From positions 60,861 through 124,860 of the forward strand of contig JARJFC010000006.1 of assembly GCA_029310945.1 (NCBI GenBank): 64,000 nt of DNA. Direction: 5' to 3'. Positions 8,264 through 18,414 of the stretch are shown here, one piece after another (positions within the stretch are counted from its first letter, which is position 1; each line of letters starts with the position of its first letter). This stretch comes from Leptospira sp. 96542 (GTDB lineage Bacteria > Spirochaetota > Leptospiria > Leptospirales > Leptospiraceae). The notes beneath the pieces are model-generated. The model was given only the letters and a program-made list of their open reading frames with translations. It was not told where the DNA came from and ran no database searches. Position numbers and translations under genes: made by a program.

Positions 8264-9587
8264 ATGAAATTGTGTTTGGGTAGGAATATGCACTTTTGGG
8301 GGGATTGCAGTTACCAAGGTTTAAACAATCCCTGTTGACCCAGCCCGCACCGCCAACCAACATTTGATTGTACCAGTCCACCAAACTTTGCCCTGCCGAC
8401 GATTCTGAAAAAAAATTAACGCTTGTAGAGATAGTATGTACATCACCAGAAGCAATGTAATAACGATAGTTTGGTTGTGTTACTTCCGTTTTTAGTTTTG
8501 TTCGGCTTTGTGTGCGCCAACTGCAAGTTACAGATGAATCTGGAACCTGCGTCCCATCTGATTTGCCCCATAAATTTTCTGAATCCGAATAGTTTTGTGC
8601 CGATGTATAGGGCGACTGGATTGCAATTTTTAATTGAACATCATAAAAATACCTTTGGTTTCCATCATAATCAGTGCTATATTGTGCAATCCGAGAATTT
8701 GGATACTCTGTTGCCACTGTATTGTAAAAAACACCAAAACTCATTGTGCTGAAAGATGGAAATGTAATCCAATTTGGTAAATTGGAATCGGCTCCCCATT
8801 TGTCTATCACTGCATTTTGTTGGAAATTTGTCGGTACCACTCCATTGCCCGCATCCCCAAGAACCATAATATTACTATCGGAAACTTGGCGTAAGGTTTC
8901 CCTTATATAAGGGAAATTGAATATCGCACCGTAAGCACCAGCGGATTGGCCAGTGACAGAAACTTTGGAATCTGAATTGGGTCTGTATTCTTCTGAATTT
9001 TTGATAAAATTCAATACAGAAAGAACATTATCAAATCCTTTGTGTTTGAAATCGGTAGTTTGATTGTTTGTTGGGTCTACATAAGCAATGATTTTTGAAC
9101 CCCAGTGTAAATCGCCAGTACAATAGGGTATGAAAACTACGTTCCAATCTTTGAAAGGATTTTCAAAAACACGTTCCTCTAAGATCCCATGAAAAGCGAG
9201 TCGTGCTGCTAAAGGATTAAAAATGTTTGCCCTGTTGAAATACGTTGCGGTTTTTGAACCAAAACAGTTTTTTGGATCCCAACAAGCACCCCCTCCCATA
9301 AAATTGATAAGTAGATTTTTGGTAGTCCCTCGTTTGATATAAAACTTGAAAATTTCATTTTCAGGAACACCTGAACAGGTTGGAGAGTAAGACCTTGTGA
9401 ATGTTTTGTTGGGTTCGAGTGTAAAAGTACCAGGTGGAGGAGTAACTTCTTCATACGGGGTTCTGGTTAGGGCAAAAATCAAAGAACCAAGGATGAGTTC
9501 GTCATTTGATTTATTTTCCTTTTTACAAGAAGGGAATAAGAAAACGAAAACAAATAGACCTGCAAAAAATATTCCCGGTGATTTCAT
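8256..9587 (-). CDS. Pectinacetylesterase-family lipoprotein
   Basis: 443 residues from the ATG at 9587, preferred over an ATG at 9635 because the protein then opens with a lipoprotein signal (GLFVFVFLFPSC, Cys about residue 21). The body is a pectinacetylesterase/Notum-type alpha/beta hydrolase: NFMGGGACWDPKNC forms the oxyanion strand, and the nucleophile Ser lies in VSVTGQSAGAYG. Members remove acetyl or acyl groups from polysaccharides or other substrates; the substrate here is unknown and pectin itself should not be assumed. Cys-rich loops near GGACW and the C-terminus fit an exported protein. It stands alone, divergent from kefF. Confidence 0.85.
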   Translation of the reverse strand: MKSPGIFFAGLFVFVFLFPSCKKENKSNDELILGSLIFALTRTPYEEVTPPPGTFTLEPNKTFTRSYSPTCSGVPENEIFKFYIKRGTTKNLLINFMGGGACWDPKNCFGSKTATYFNRANIFNPLAARLAFHGILEERVFENPFKDWNVVFIPYCTGDLHWGSKIIAYVDPTNNQTTDFKHKGFDNVLSVLNFIKNSEEYRPNSDSKVSVTGQSAGAYGAIFNFPYIRETLRQVSDSNIMVLGDAGNGVVPTNFQQNAVIDKWGADSNLPNWITFPSFSTMSFGVFYNTVATEYPNSRIAQYSTDYDGNQRYFYDVQLKIAIQSPYTSAQNYSDSENLWGKSDGTQVPDSSVTCSWRTQSRTKLKTEVTQPNYRYYIASGDVHTISTSVNFFSESSAGQSLVDWYNQMLVGGAGWVNRDCLNLGNCNPPKSAYSYPNTISCP

Positions 9588-9682
9588 ACCCAATTGTAAC
9601 ACTAGTGTCCTGGCCTCGGCAAGTAGAATAATCACTATTTGTCGTTGTATTTTTTAATCTTTCTGGTATTCTATAATTTCCT

Positions 9683-10225
9683 ATGCCGAGAGTTTTATTT
9701 ATCCTTGTACACCCTAATTTTGAAAATTCCAAAGCAAACCAGTTTTTACTTGATTCGCTGCCTGTTGACGATCGGGTCACCATACATGACTTATACGAAA
9801 AATACCCAAATCATTTTATTGATGTTAAGTTTGAACAAAACCTACTTTTAGAACACGATATTATTTTTTTTCAACACCCATTTTATTGGTACAGTTGCCC
9901 AGCCTTAATGAAACAATGGATTGATCTTGTTTTGGAAGATGGTTGGGCTTACGGGGAAGGTGGTCTACACTTGCGTGGTAAAATTTGGCGGCAAGGTATA
10001 ACAACGGGAGGAAATCAAAATTCGTATAAACACGATGGATTCCATAAGTATTCCATTGAAAATTTTTTACTGCCATTCAAACAAACGGCTCTTCTTTGTG
10101 GGATGGATTACCAGGATCCTTTCATTGTTCATGGTACTTTTCAGTTAACAGAAAAAGAACTAATCGCCGAGGCAAAACGTTTTAAAACAATGATCTGTTC
10201 AATGTTGGGAGTTACGAGTGAATGA
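9683..10225 (+). CDS. kefF: KefF-type NAD(P)H quinone reductase, potassium-efflux regulator
   Basis: 180 residues of the flavodoxin-like NQO1 fold: RVLFILVHPNFENSKAN binds FMN phosphate, QHPFYWYSCPALMKQWID is the family signature, and GKIWRQGITTGGNQNSY the flavin loop. In characterised bacteria KefF is the cytoplasmic ancillary subunit that activates KefC and reduces electrophilic quinones. The gene overlaps the start of the kefC-like gene by 8 bases, so the pair is translationally coupled and the partner assignment is strong. Confidence 0.88.
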   Translation: MPRVLFILVHPNFENSKANQFLLDSLPVDDRVTIHDLYEKYPNHFIDVKFEQNLLLEHDIIFFQHPFYWYSCPALMKQWIDLVLEDGWAYGEGGLHLRGKIWRQGITTGGNQNSYKHDGFHKYSIENFLLPFKQTALLCGMDYQDPFIVHGTFQLTEKELIAEAKRFKTMICSMLGVTSE

Positions 10226-12074
10226 CGTAAATTTTTTTATCCAAACTTTAGTTTATCTTTCGAGTGCCATTATTATGGTTCCCATTGCCAATCGGCTTGG
10301 TTTGGGTTCTGTCCTTGGTTATTTGATTGCTGGCATAGTAATTGGTCCCTTTGTATTTGGATTTGTGGGAAGTGAGGGAAAAGACCTTTTACACTTTGCC
10401 GAGTTCGGCGTGGTAATGATGCTTTTTGTAATTGGTCTTGAATTAGAGCTTAGTTTACTTTGGCGATTGAAATTTTGGCTACTTGGACTCGGTGGTTTAC
10501 AAATATTACTTACAACAGTTAGTTTTTCCTTTATCTACTTTGTGTTTTCGTATTCCTTTGAGGCTTCTATAGCTCTCGGGCTTATTTTTTCTTTATCATC
10601 AACCGCAATTGTTTTGCAGACCTTAAAAGAAAAGGGGTTAATGAAATCGATCGCAGGGCAAGCTTCCTTTTCTGTTCTACTTTTTCAAGACATGGCAGTG
10701 ATTCCAATATTAGCTTTGTTTCCGCTACTCAGTTCAAATACGGAAATCCATTCAAATCACAGTTCTTCTGTCATCGAACATTTCCCAAATTATTTTAAAA
10801 CAATCATCATATTTATCTCGATACTGGGTATCATCGTTTCAGGTAAGTATCTCCTCTCACCTTTGTTTCGGATACTTGCAAAGTCTGGTAATCGTGAAAT
10901 TTTCACTGGTGCGAGTTTGCTTCTTGTGATCGGAATTTCTTTACTGATGGGTGCGATCGGTCTCAGCGCTGCTCTAGGAACCTTTCTCGCTGGAGTAGTG
11001 CTCGCTGGGAGTGAGTTTCGCCATGAATTAGAGAGTAATGTGGAACCCTTCAAAGGTTTGTTACTTGGTCTGTTTTTTTTAAGCGTTGGATCTTCAATGG
11101 ATGTGAGGATTATGATCACCGAACCAACACTTGTTTTTTCCAATGTGTTTGGTATCATTTTTATAAAAGCAAGTATACTCTTTGCGCTTGGTTTATTGTT
11201 TAGATTTCCATTGGATCAAAATATTTATTTTTGTTTGGCATTATCACAAGTAGGTGAGTTCGCTTTTGTATTGTTTGCTTATTCTGAAACATTAGGAATT
11301 TTTGAACCAAAACAAATTTCAAGTTTGATAGCTTCTGTTGCTCTCAGTATGGCATTAACTCCTGTTTTGCTTTTAATTTATCAAAAAGTATTTTATCCAA
11401 AACTACAATCGGATAAGACGGATCCACCAAACAATTCTCAGATAGCGAAAGAAAATCATCCAGTAATCATTTGTGGATTTGGAAGGTATGGGAATATGTT
11501 GGGTCGTTTTTTACGAGTCAATGGTGTACCATGTACAATTTTAGATTACGATGCCGATCGAATCGAAATGTTGCTAAAATTTGGATTTAAAGTGCATTTC
11601 GGTGATGCTACCCGCATCGAATTATTAGAAGCGGCAGGTATCGAATCTGCATCTGTTCTTGTGGCAGCCCTTGATTCCATTGAAAAACAAAAGGATCTGA
11701 TAAGAAATGTAAAAACACATTTCCCTAATATTAAAATTTTTGCAAGGGCAGGCGATAGAGAAGAAGCGTATGAATTGTATGAATTAGGAGCAGATTATAT
11801 CTACCGCGAAACCAGGGAAACAGCAGTTACCTCTGGCGGGGATATTTTGAGATTTTTAGGAATCCGTGCGAATGCGGCAGAAAAAGCCAAACATGTATTT
11901 TTAAAACACGATGATGAAACATTTCGAGAGCTATTTGGACTTAGAAAGGACCGCGTTTCTTACATAAGTTTAGCAAAACAGAGAACTGCGGAACTAGAAA
12001 GGTTAATGACGGTTGATAAAAAGAGCCCAAAAGAATTGAACCAAGATAAATGGAATGATTTAGAAAGAGATTAG
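10218..12074 (+). CDS. kefC: KefB/KefC-type monovalent cation:proton antiporter with RCK domain
   Basis: 618 residues. The N-terminal 390 residues are a CPA2 antiporter with about 12 hydrophobic helices (PIANRLGLGSVLGYLIAGIV; GLSAALGTFLAGVVLAGSEF). Residues about 410-530 are an RCK/TrkA-N Rossmann domain (VIICGFGRYGNMLGRFL, then DYDADRIE) that binds nucleotide or glutathione in characterised proteins. Expected role: gated potassium efflux that acidifies the cytoplasm during electrophile stress. GTG start at 10218 with GTTGGGAG just upstream, inside the end of kefF. A strong convergent terminator follows. Confidence 0.9.
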   Translation: MNDVNFFIQTLVYLSSAIIMVPIANRLGLGSVLGYLIAGIVIGPFVFGFVGSEGKDLLHFAEFGVVMMLFVIGLELELSLLWRLKFWLLGLGGLQILLTTVSFSFIYFVFSYSFEASIALGLIFSLSSTAIVLQTLKEKGLMKSIAGQASFSVLLFQDMAVIPILALFPLLSSNTEIHSNHSSSVIEHFPNYFKTIIIFISILGIIVSGKYLLSPLFRILAKSGNREIFTGASLLLVIGISLLMGAIGLSAALGTFLAGVVLAGSEFRHELESNVEPFKGLLLGLFFLSVGSSMDVRIMITEPTLVFSNVFGIIFIKASILFALGLLFRFPLDQNIYFCLALSQVGEFAFVLFAYSETLGIFEPKQISSLIASVALSMALTPVLLLIYQKVFYPKLQSDKTDPPNNSQIAKENHPVIICGFGRYGNMLGRFLRVNGVPCTILDYDADRIEMLLKFGFKVHFGDATRIELLEAAGIESASVLVAALDSIEKQKDLIRNVKTHFPNIKIFARAGDREEAYELYELGADYIYRETRETAVTSGGDILRFLGIRANAAEKAKHVFLKHDDETFRELFGLRKDRVSYISLAKQRTAELERLMTVDKKSPKELNQDKWNDLERD

Positions 12075-12094
12075 TCTTTTTTCGATCATAAAAA

Positions 12095-12129
12095 TTCAAA
12101 AGACACCCGAAGTTTGGGTGTCCTTTGAA
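12095..12129. terminator. Bidirectional terminator between kefC and the LPP20-like gene
   Basis: Nearly perfect inverted repeat with arms TTCAAAAGACACCC and GGGTGTCCTTTGAA around loop GAAGTTT, placed between two convergent genes, with T/A-rich flanks. It can serve both strands. Confidence 0.8.
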
Positions 12130-12140
12130 CGAATTGAAGG

Positions 12141-13367
12141 TTATTTATTTTTAAATTCTGCTTCTACAACACCGCGTTTGGAACCAGTGATGTTTAATTT
12201 TTTAGTACTAAGAAAACGGAAACTAGAATCTTTTTTATACATTAACTCTTCGGCAAACATAGATTCTTTTCCAGGGTATGTTAATTCCCATTCTGATCCA
12301 TTTACATCTGTTTTGCGGTCATTGATTTGTTTAACAGAGGTGTATTCAATCAGATCATTTTTAAAATTGATCGCATCTTCCAATTCAATGCCTTTGAATT
12401 TCAAAATGACAGTATTTTGTTCTGTGAGTTTAAACCATTCGTCTTTGATTTGTTTACCAACTTTTTCGGAAACAAGTTTAGACCAATCTTTCACAGCTTG
12501 CTCACGTGACACAGTTTGAGTGATGTCGGCTCCGCGGCCTTCGACAGAACCAGATCCGAAAATTTTACCATCTCCCCATAATTGGATGATGCGGTAGGGA
12601 CCGGTTGCAGCAGAACTTAAAAAATCGGTTTTTTTGCCACCAGGGAGAACCACTGGTTTTTGGTCGGTGGTTGTTACTTTTCCGATGATGAGAACCTCGG
12701 CTCCCGATTCTTGCGCAAGGGTGAGGAGGGGGCTTCCTTCTTCCACAGAGTTTAAGTCTAGTTTAGCCAACGCTGGATTTTTTTTCAAAAGTGCCGTGAG
12801 TTGAGAGCTATCCACCACTTTATTCCCTTTGGCACGGAGTTTTTCGATGAGTTCTGCTTCTGCGATGTTTGTGGCTGAACCAATGGGGTAAGCCTTTCCG
12901 TTGATCGAGTTGGATATGAGAACCGCAACCCTTGGGTTACCAACATCGTCGAGGAGAGCATCCACCGCTGTGGAAAGTTTTGTGGCTTCCACTTCGCACC
13001 GGACATTCAAACGAATCATATCTTGGGTGTCCAATTTCCACTGTTCTTCGCTCAGGATATCATATTTTTTTACGAAGGAATCTGTTTTGCCATAAAGTTT
13101 GGATCCTAGGGATTGGCCATCGGAAACACCTGATTTTTCTGTGATCTGTTCCCCGACAAGTTTGCGAATGGCGTTCAGTTTTGCATCCTTGAGAGCCTTA
13201 TTGCGGGCGAGGGCAAGGTCTCCTTGGTAAATGGGGGCTTCTCCCATAGCTGTGACAACGTTTTCCGGTAGACCCGGCTGTTTTTGCGCTTGGCTTGCAC
13301 CAGCACAACTTAAAATGGATAAGGCAAAAGCCCCAATAAAGGGAGCCAATCGAAGGCGTTTGGACAT
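12141..13367 (-). CDS. Predicted lipoprotein with LPP20/FlgT-like region
   Basis: 408 residues. Lipoprotein signal with lipobox SILSC (Cys about residue 21), then CAGASQ. Residues 45-140 (GDLALARNKALKDAKLNAIRK, then VEATKL) resemble the LPP20/FlgT N-terminal fold of exported proteins. Residues about 150-260 (RVAVLISN, then GAEVLIIGKV) resemble the curli-assembly/FlgT-middle type domain that follows in such proteins. The C-terminal part is a further repeat-like alpha/beta unit. Probably a periplasm-facing outer-membrane lipoprotein; a flagellar link is possible by analogy with FlgT but not shown. It stands alone and is divergent from the NamZ-like gene. Confidence 0.75.
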   Translation of the reverse strand: MSKRLRLAPFIGAFALSILSCAGASQAQKQPGLPENVVTAMGEAPIYQGDLALARNKALKDAKLNAIRKLVGEQITEKSGVSDGQSLGSKLYGKTDSFVKKYDILSEEQWKLDTQDMIRLNVRCEVEATKLSTAVDALLDDVGNPRVAVLISNSINGKAYPIGSATNIAEAELIEKLRAKGNKVVDSSQLTALLKKNPALAKLDLNSVEEGSPLLTLAQESGAEVLIIGKVTTTDQKPVVLPGGKKTDFLSSAATGPYRIIQLWGDGKIFGSGSVEGRGADITQTVSREQAVKDWSKLVSEKVGKQIKDEWFKLTEQNTVILKFKGIELEDAINFKNDLIEYTSVKQINDRKTDVNGSEWELTYPGKESMFAEELMYKKDSSFRFLSTKKLNITGSKRGVVEAEFKNK

Positions 13368-13419
13368 GGAAGGACATTTCTCCTTGAAGATTTGCTATAT
13401 TATAGAAACCTATACTTAC

Positions 13420-14664
13420 ATGACCAAATACTTTTTTAGGTTTTCTCTCTTGTTTCTTGTGTTTGCCTGCCATGGGAACACGGTTCTGCAATTCCGAGTC
13501 CATCCTTTGGATTCAAAAATTAAACTTTCTTCGGAAATTTTTTTCGAAAATGTCCTGCCAACGGTAGCGGGAAAAAAAGTGATGCTTGTCACAAACCCTT
13601 CTGGCATCGGTAATAATCCAGATAAAATCATCCAAAAATTTTCTGAGCATAAAATCAGATTGGAACACCTCATTGGCTTAGAACATGGATTTCTTGGCCT
13701 AGAAGAAGAGTTCAGCCAAACACCCGTCACTACAGATTCTACATTCAATCGTCCTTTGTATCATATCTACCGTATCAAAGATGCAGAACTTCGGGGATTA
13801 CTACGGGAAGTTGATTACGTGATCTTTGATGTCCAAGATGTGGGGATGCGTTGTTATACATATCTAAGCGTTTTGAAACGTTTGATGGATGGTATGAAAG
13901 GTTCAAAAACAAAACTTTTGGTTTTGGATCATGTTCACATCGCTATGCACCTACCTCCTATGGGAGAAAAAATGAATCCAAAACATTTAAATTTTGCAGG
14001 TGAGTTTCCTTCACTTCTCATCACTGGAATGACACTCGGTGAAGCATCGAATTTTTATAATAAAGAATATTTAAACGGAACGGTAGATGTTTCCGTTATA
14101 CCAGTTGAGGGATACAAACGTGGAATGTATTTTGAGGACACTGGTATTCCTTGGACGACCCCGTCACCAAACCTTCCAATGGTGGAATCTGCCAGAAATT
14201 ACCTCGCACTTGTTATGTTAGAAGGTGTGAACGTATCTGTGGGTCGAGGCACGCAGGCTCCTTTCGTTTATTTTGGTGCACCATGGATGAAAAATCCTGA
14301 AAAATTAGCGAACAAATTGTCCACTTTGGATAAAAAGAAATATTATTTTTCGAAAGTATACTTTAAACCAACGTTTGGCCCATACAAAGGAATTATCTGT
14401 TCAGGATTACGAATGAATTTAGTACGTCCTAATTATGATCCAATTCAATTGTCATATGAACTCATTCGTCTATTAAAAGAAGAATACCCAAATGATTTTA
14501 AATGGAACAAAGGTAGTAATCACTATTGGGTAGACCAACTGTGGGGAAATGAAAACTTTCGGACATCGATTAACGGCGGAAAAAACTTTGCAGATTTTTA
14601 TGCTAGTTATTCTACTGAAGAAGAAAAAGAAAAAAATAAAATTTCGCCTTATTTGATTTACTGA
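13420..14664 (+). CDS. NamZ-like (DUF1343) exo-beta-N-acetylmuramidase family lipoprotein
   Basis: 414 residues from the ATG at 13420, which gives a lipoprotein signal (FRFSLLFLVFAC, Cys about residue 16); a longer in-frame extension overlaps the divergent gene and lacks support. Family motifs are clear: VMLVTNPSGIGNN, LIGLEHGFLG, YVIFDVQDVGMRCYTYLSVL, and VSVGRGTQAPFVYFGAPWM. Characterised members release N-acetylmuramic acid from peptidoglycan fragments, so the protein probably works in the periplasm in wall turnover. It is followed one base after its stop by an exported unknown and then DUF2797 and pseudouridine synthase genes. Confidence 0.87.
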   Translation: MTKYFFRFSLLFLVFACHGNTVLQFRVHPLDSKIKLSSEIFFENVLPTVAGKKVMLVTNPSGIGNNPDKIIQKFSEHKIRLEHLIGLEHGFLGLEEEFSQTPVTTDSTFNRPLYHIYRIKDAELRGLLREVDYVIFDVQDVGMRCYTYLSVLKRLMDGMKGSKTKLLVLDHVHIAMHLPPMGEKMNPKHLNFAGEFPSLLITGMTLGEASNFYNKEYLNGTVDVSVIPVEGYKRGMYFEDTGIPWTTPSPNLPMVESARNYLALVMLEGVNVSVGRGTQAPFVYFGAPWMKNPEKLANKLSTLDKKKYYFSKVYFKPTFGPYKGIICSGLRMNLVRPNYDPIQLSYELIRLLKEEYPNDFKWNKGSNHYWVDQLWGNENFRTSINGGKNFADFYASYSTEEEKEKNKISPYLIY

Positions 14665-14665
14665 T

Positions 14666-15238
14666 ATGAAAAGATTGATTTTATTTTTTTTACTCGGAAG
14701 TTTTTCCTTATCAGCTACTGATAAAGAGCCTAGTTTGGTATCTAAAAACAAAGTGCCCAAACTCCTTAAGTCACTTGCTTATGCAACCATTCGTTCAACG
14801 GTTCTTGGTAAATACAATGATTGGGAAAAAAAAGAATATAAACTCCAAACTTGTCCGTCCAATTTTCCTGAGATGCCTGGTGGTTTTTTTTGTTCCTTGC
14901 TCGATGAAAATCAAACTTTAGATTCTATTGATAACAGTTCGGAATCTATCGATGCGAAGTGGGAAGGGAGTGATGATGTAAACCAAAGTTTGGATGTGTT
15001 CGAAGTTTTGGTTTCAAAAACAAAATCGCCAAATATGAGTGGCAAAGTTTTACGTTACGGTGAAGGTTATGAAGAAACAATTGTATTTTTCAAACCCAAG
15101 GGAATCATTTCTCATTATAAATACAAAGATACCATTGTGATTTTTAAATGGGGAAATCAAAATGAATTGCTTTCCTTAATATTTGTGAAAGTGAATCGAG
15201 ATATGTTCCCTGAAACTGTTAAAGAGTATTTGTTTTAA
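14666..15238 (+). CDS. Exported protein of unknown function
   Basis: 190 residues with an N-terminal signal peptide (MKRLILFFLLGSFSLSA, probable cleavage after residue 17). No family recognised. Two Cys residues close together (LQTCPSNFPEMPGGFFCSLL) could form a disulfide in the periplasm. Its ATG follows the NamZ-like stop codon by one base and its stop is one base before the DUF2797 gene, so it belongs to the same operon; a role near peptidoglycan turnover is only a guess from position. Confidence 0.75.
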   Translation: MKRLILFFLLGSFSLSATDKEPSLVSKNKVPKLLKSLAYATIRSTVLGKYNDWEKKEYKLQTCPSNFPEMPGGFFCSLLDENQTLDSIDNSSESIDAKWEGSDDVNQSLDVFEVLVSKTKSPNMSGKVLRYGEGYEETIVFFKPKGIISHYKYKDTIVIFKWGNQNELLSLIFVKVNRDMFPETVKEYLF

Positions 15239-15239
15239 A

Positions 15240-16097
15240 ATGGCGTTACTTGAAGGATACATTCGGATGATGTCCCATAAGGGGATAAACCCTGTTTCGT
15301 ATTTTTGGGATTACGTAGAAGAAAATCCAGAGAAAGAGTATAAAGACAAAGAACCAAAATCGGTTTCAATCAATTCTCTCATAGGAAAAAAAATCAAACT
15401 TTATACAAATGATGAAATCCGTTGCATTGAATGTGGCAAAAAAACGAAAAAGTCATTTAACCAGGGGCATTGTTTTGTTTGTTTTTCCAAGTTAGCAAAA
15501 AATGATTTATGTATCTTGAGGCCAGAAACTTGCCATTTTGAAAAAGGCACTTGTCGCGAACCCGAATGGGGAAAAACCCATTGTTTCAAAAAACATATTG
15601 TTTATTTCGCCAATTCCAGTGGTTTGAAAGTTGGGATCACAAAAGAAAATCCAGTTAGCAATCGTTGGGTGGATCAGGGCGCTCGGTTTGGGTTTCCTTT
15701 GATAGAGGTTGAATCCAGAAAAGATGCAGGCACCATTGAAGCTTACCTCGCAAAATTTTTACCCGATAAAACATCTTGGCAAAAAATGGTTTCTGGGGAT
15801 CCAAATCCCATCAATTTAGAAAAAGAAGCAAACAAATTTTTAAAACATATCGAAACCGTTCCTGCTTTGACAAAGGATGCTTTGGCACCCAAATGGAAAC
15901 AAGTTGAGAAACCTATTGTTACGGAGATCCAGTACCCAATTCAGGAATATCCAAAAAAAATTAAATCGTTAAAACTCAACAAAGAAACTCCGATAAACGA
16001 TTTGCTTGTAGGAATCAAAGGTCAATATCTACTATTTGAATCGGGTGTCATCAACATACGAAGTTTAGGTGGTCTTTGGGTTGGGATTGAATTCTAA
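15240..16097 (+). CDS. DUF2797 family protein with Cys-rich zinc-ribbon-like segment
   Basis: 285 residues. An N-terminal segment holds a four-Cys zinc ribbon (CIECGKKTKKSFNQGHCFVC), followed by more Cys (LRPETCHFEKGTCREPEWG) and the pattern HIVYFANSSGLKVGITKENP and RWVDQGA, which is characteristic of DUF2797 proteins and recalls a GIY-YIG-like beta hairpin. No catalytic role is established for the family. It lies in an operon with the exported unknown upstream and overlaps the pseudouridine synthase gene downstream by 29 bases if that gene uses its GTG start. Confidence 0.82.
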   Translation: MALLEGYIRMMSHKGINPVSYFWDYVEENPEKEYKDKEPKSVSINSLIGKKIKLYTNDEIRCIECGKKTKKSFNQGHCFVCFSKLAKNDLCILRPETCHFEKGTCREPEWGKTHCFKKHIVYFANSSGLKVGITKENPVSNRWVDQGARFGFPLIEVESRKDAGTIEAYLAKFLPDKTSWQKMVSGDPNPINLEKEANKFLKHIETVPALTKDALAPKWKQVEKPIVTEIQYPIQEYPKKIKSLKLNKETPINDLLVGIKGQYLLFESGVINIRSLGGLWVGIEF

Positions 16098-16785
16098 AAA
16101 GATTATTTTAGAAGGAAATTTTGAATCTGAGATTCTACTAGAAACTGATTCGTATCTTTTTGCTACCAAACCAGCAGGTATTCCTGTTCATGAAACCAAA
16201 GACACCAACCGACCTGATTTTACACGGTTACTAACAAAGTATTTGGGCGAAAAAGAATTACGAACCATCAATCGTTTGGATTTGGGAACAAGCGGAATTG
16301 TTTTTTTCGGCAAATCTGGGGCAGATAACACCGAGCTCGATCTAATTTTAAAGTCCGCTACAAAAGAATATTTGTTTTTGTGTTTGGGCATTCCCGAATG
16401 GACGAGCAAACGAGAAGAGTGTTTTATAAAGGATGGCAATAAAAAAGTCTCGATTGTTCGGAGTGGGGGTAAAAAGGCCATTTCAGAATTTAAGATTCTC
16501 GCTACAAATTCTGATTTAAATATTTCTTTGGGGATGGCGCGGATATTCACTGGCAGAAGGCACCAAATACGGATTATGTTATCTTCGCTTGGGTTTCCCA
16601 TTTTGGGAGATGCAGTTTACGGTGTGGATTTGCAAATTCCACAAAAGGAAAATCGTATGTACTTACATGCGTATCGATTTGGATTTACGGTCACTCCAGG
16701 TGAAAAAATCATTGTAGAAACCAGTATCCCTAAGGATTTCCAAAAACGAATGGGAAAAACGGAAATTTTTATACCAAATGAATGA
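16069..16785 (+). CDS. RluA-family RNA pseudouridine synthase
   Basis: Up to 238 residues. The catalytic Asp lies in INRLDLGTSGIVFFG, the RluA signature, and the substrate-binding C-terminal motif GRRHQIRIMLSSLGFPILGD is intact. It converts uridine to pseudouridine in rRNA or tRNA; target position unknown. No S4 domain is present. The start is uncertain: GTG at 16069 overlaps the upstream gene by 29 bases, and TTG at 16081 or 16087 are alternatives that also leave the domain whole. Its end overlaps the next gene by 8 bases. Confidence 0.87.
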   Translation: MVFGLGLNSKKIILEGNFESEILLETDSYLFATKPAGIPVHETKDTNRPDFTRLLTKYLGEKELRTINRLDLGTSGIVFFGKSGADNTELDLILKSATKEYLFLCLGIPEWTSKREECFIKDGNKKVSIVRSGGKKAISEFKILATNSDLNISLGMARIFTGRRHQIRIMLSSLGFPILGDAVYGVDLQIPQKENRMYLHAYRFGFTVTPGEKIIVETSIPKDFQKRMGKTEIFIPNE

Positions 16786-17269
16786 AACGATGCTAAAAGA
16801 ACTCACACGAGAACAATCACTGTCTCGTAAAATCACTTTTTATGCAAAAATTCTAATGATTTCCTTTCAAGGTACATATTTGTATCTATTATTTACTTCT
16901 GGTTATATGGCAAGCCCCCTCATTGTTCTCATCAATTATATGGCCATTTATACGTCCTTTTCTGGCCTCATTGCCTATAAATTTTTTGAATATCCAAATT
17001 GGGTTTTGACCCTGATTCGGGATAAAGAATTATCTCCGTTTTTTTCCCTAGAAATTTCTGAACAAAAAGAAATTTGGGAGAAGTCAAAACTTAGGTTTTC
17101 GTTTCCAGATGATCCAAATCTAAAAACCATCACTAGTGTTTTGCAACTGGAGGATCGTTATCCATGGAAAACGATAGGTAAAATCTATTTTTATAAGTAT
17201 CTTTTTATCATCTTCCTGGGAGTTATTTTTCTAGGATCCGAGTATTTCCAAACTGGATTCCAACGGTAA
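16778..17269 (+). CDS. Small membrane protein of unknown function
   Basis: 163 residues with three predicted transmembrane helices (about 20-40, 45-68 and 141-158) and a charged soluble segment between them ([20 protein letters not shown]). No family recognised. The start overlaps the end of the pseudouridine synthase gene by 8 bases, so it is co-translated with it and probably closes this operon. No function can be assigned. Confidence 0.7.
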   Translation: MNETMLKELTREQSLSRKITFYAKILMISFQGTYLYLLFTSGYMASPLIVLINYMAIYTSFSGLIAYKFFEYPNWVLTLIRDKELSPFFSLEISEQKEIWEKSKLRFSFPDDPNLKTITSVLQLEDRYPWKTIGKIYFYKYLFIIFLGVIFLGSEYFQTGFQR

Positions 17270-17316
17270 TTTCCAATTTTCCTTGTCTGCACCTTCCCCA
17301 TAAAAAACCTATCCTT

Positions 17317-18414
17317 ATGGGTTTGAATTGTGGAATCGTCGGACTTCCCAACGTGGGAAAATCAACTATCTTTAATGCATTGACGAAAGCTGGTGCGCAG
17401 GCTGCGAATTATCCGTTTTGTACGATAGAGCCAAACACGGGCGTTGTGGAAGTACCTGACAATCGTTTGGCTCGTTTGGCAGAAATTTATAAACCGAAAC
17501 GTAATGTTCCCACGATGATCGAATTTGTGGACATTGCAGGTCTTGTCAAAGGGGCAAGCCAAGGTGAGGGGCTTGGAAATCAGTTTTTATCCCATATCCG
17601 AGAAGTGGACGCCATTTGCCATGTGGTGCGTGCCTTTGAAGATGAAAACATAACCCATGTACACGGAAAAGTTGACCCCGTAGAAGACATCACTGTTATC
17701 AATTATGAATTGATTCTTGCCGATTTGGATAGTTTGGAAAAACAACAACAGCGAGTGGCAAAAACAGCCAAAACTGGAAACAAAGAAGCAGGGGAAATTT
17801 TATCTGTTATGGATAAAATCTTAGATGCTCTGAAAAAAGGGGAGAGGGCTTCCACAGTATCCTTAACCGAAGAAGAAGTCAAAATCGCTAAAAAATTCAA
17901 TCTCATTACCATAAAGCCAGTGTTATATGTTGCAAACATCCTCGATACCGATGTGAAAAATACAACCAATCCCCATATTGCTACCATCACTGAATTTGCA
18001 AAAAAAGAAGGGGCGCCTGTTGTTGTTCTTTGTGGTCGGTTTGAAGAAGAAATCTCTGGGCTCGAAAAAGAAGACCAATTGGCATTTTTGGAAGAGATAG
18101 GTGAAAAAGAATCAGGATTGTCACGAATGATCCAAGCTTCTTACAAACTTTTGGGACTCCTTACTTTTTTCACAGCTGGTGTGGAAGAGGTGCGGGCTTG
18201 GACGACCAAACAAGGGAGTACAGGTCCCATTGCCGCCAGTGTCATCCATTCTGATTTTGAAAAAGGTTATATCCGGGCGGAAGTGATGAAATATGAAGAT
18301 ATCGACCGTACGGGAGACCAAAATTTAGTCAAAGACGAAGGAAAACTCCGCATCGAAGGGAAGGAATACGTCGTTCAAGATGGGGATGTCATTTATTTCC
18401 GAGTGAACGCATAA
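17317..18414 (+). CDS. ychF: YchF/Ola1 family nucleotide-binding protein
   Basis: 365 residues, the usual length. The P-loop [15 protein letters not shown] is at residues 7-21, followed by switch segments and the G3 motif [11 protein letters not shown] coiled-coil insertion (about residues 128-200) and a C-terminal TGS domain ([20 protein letters not shown], then [10 protein letters not shown]) complete the family architecture. Known members bind ATP better than GTP and associate with ribosomes, acting in translation and oxidative-stress control. It stands alone; convergent with the ECF sigma operon. Confidence 0.96.
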   Translation: MGLNCGIVGLPNVGKSTIFNALTKAGAQAANYPFCTIEPNTGVVEVPDNRLARLAEIYKPKRNVPTMIEFVDIAGLVKGASQGEGLGNQFLSHIREVDAICHVVRAFEDENITHVHGKVDPVEDITVINYELILADLDSLEKQQQRVAKTAKTGNKEAGEILSVMDKILDALKKGERASTVSLTEEEVKIAKKFNLITIKPVLYVANILDTDVKNTTNPHIATITEFAKKEGAPVVVLCGRFEEEISGLEKEDQLAFLEEIGEKESGLSRMIQASYKLLGLLTFFTAGVEEVRAWTTKQGSTGPIAASVIHSDFEKGYIRAEVMKYEDIDRTGDQNLVKDEGKLRIEGKEYVVQDGDVIYFRVNA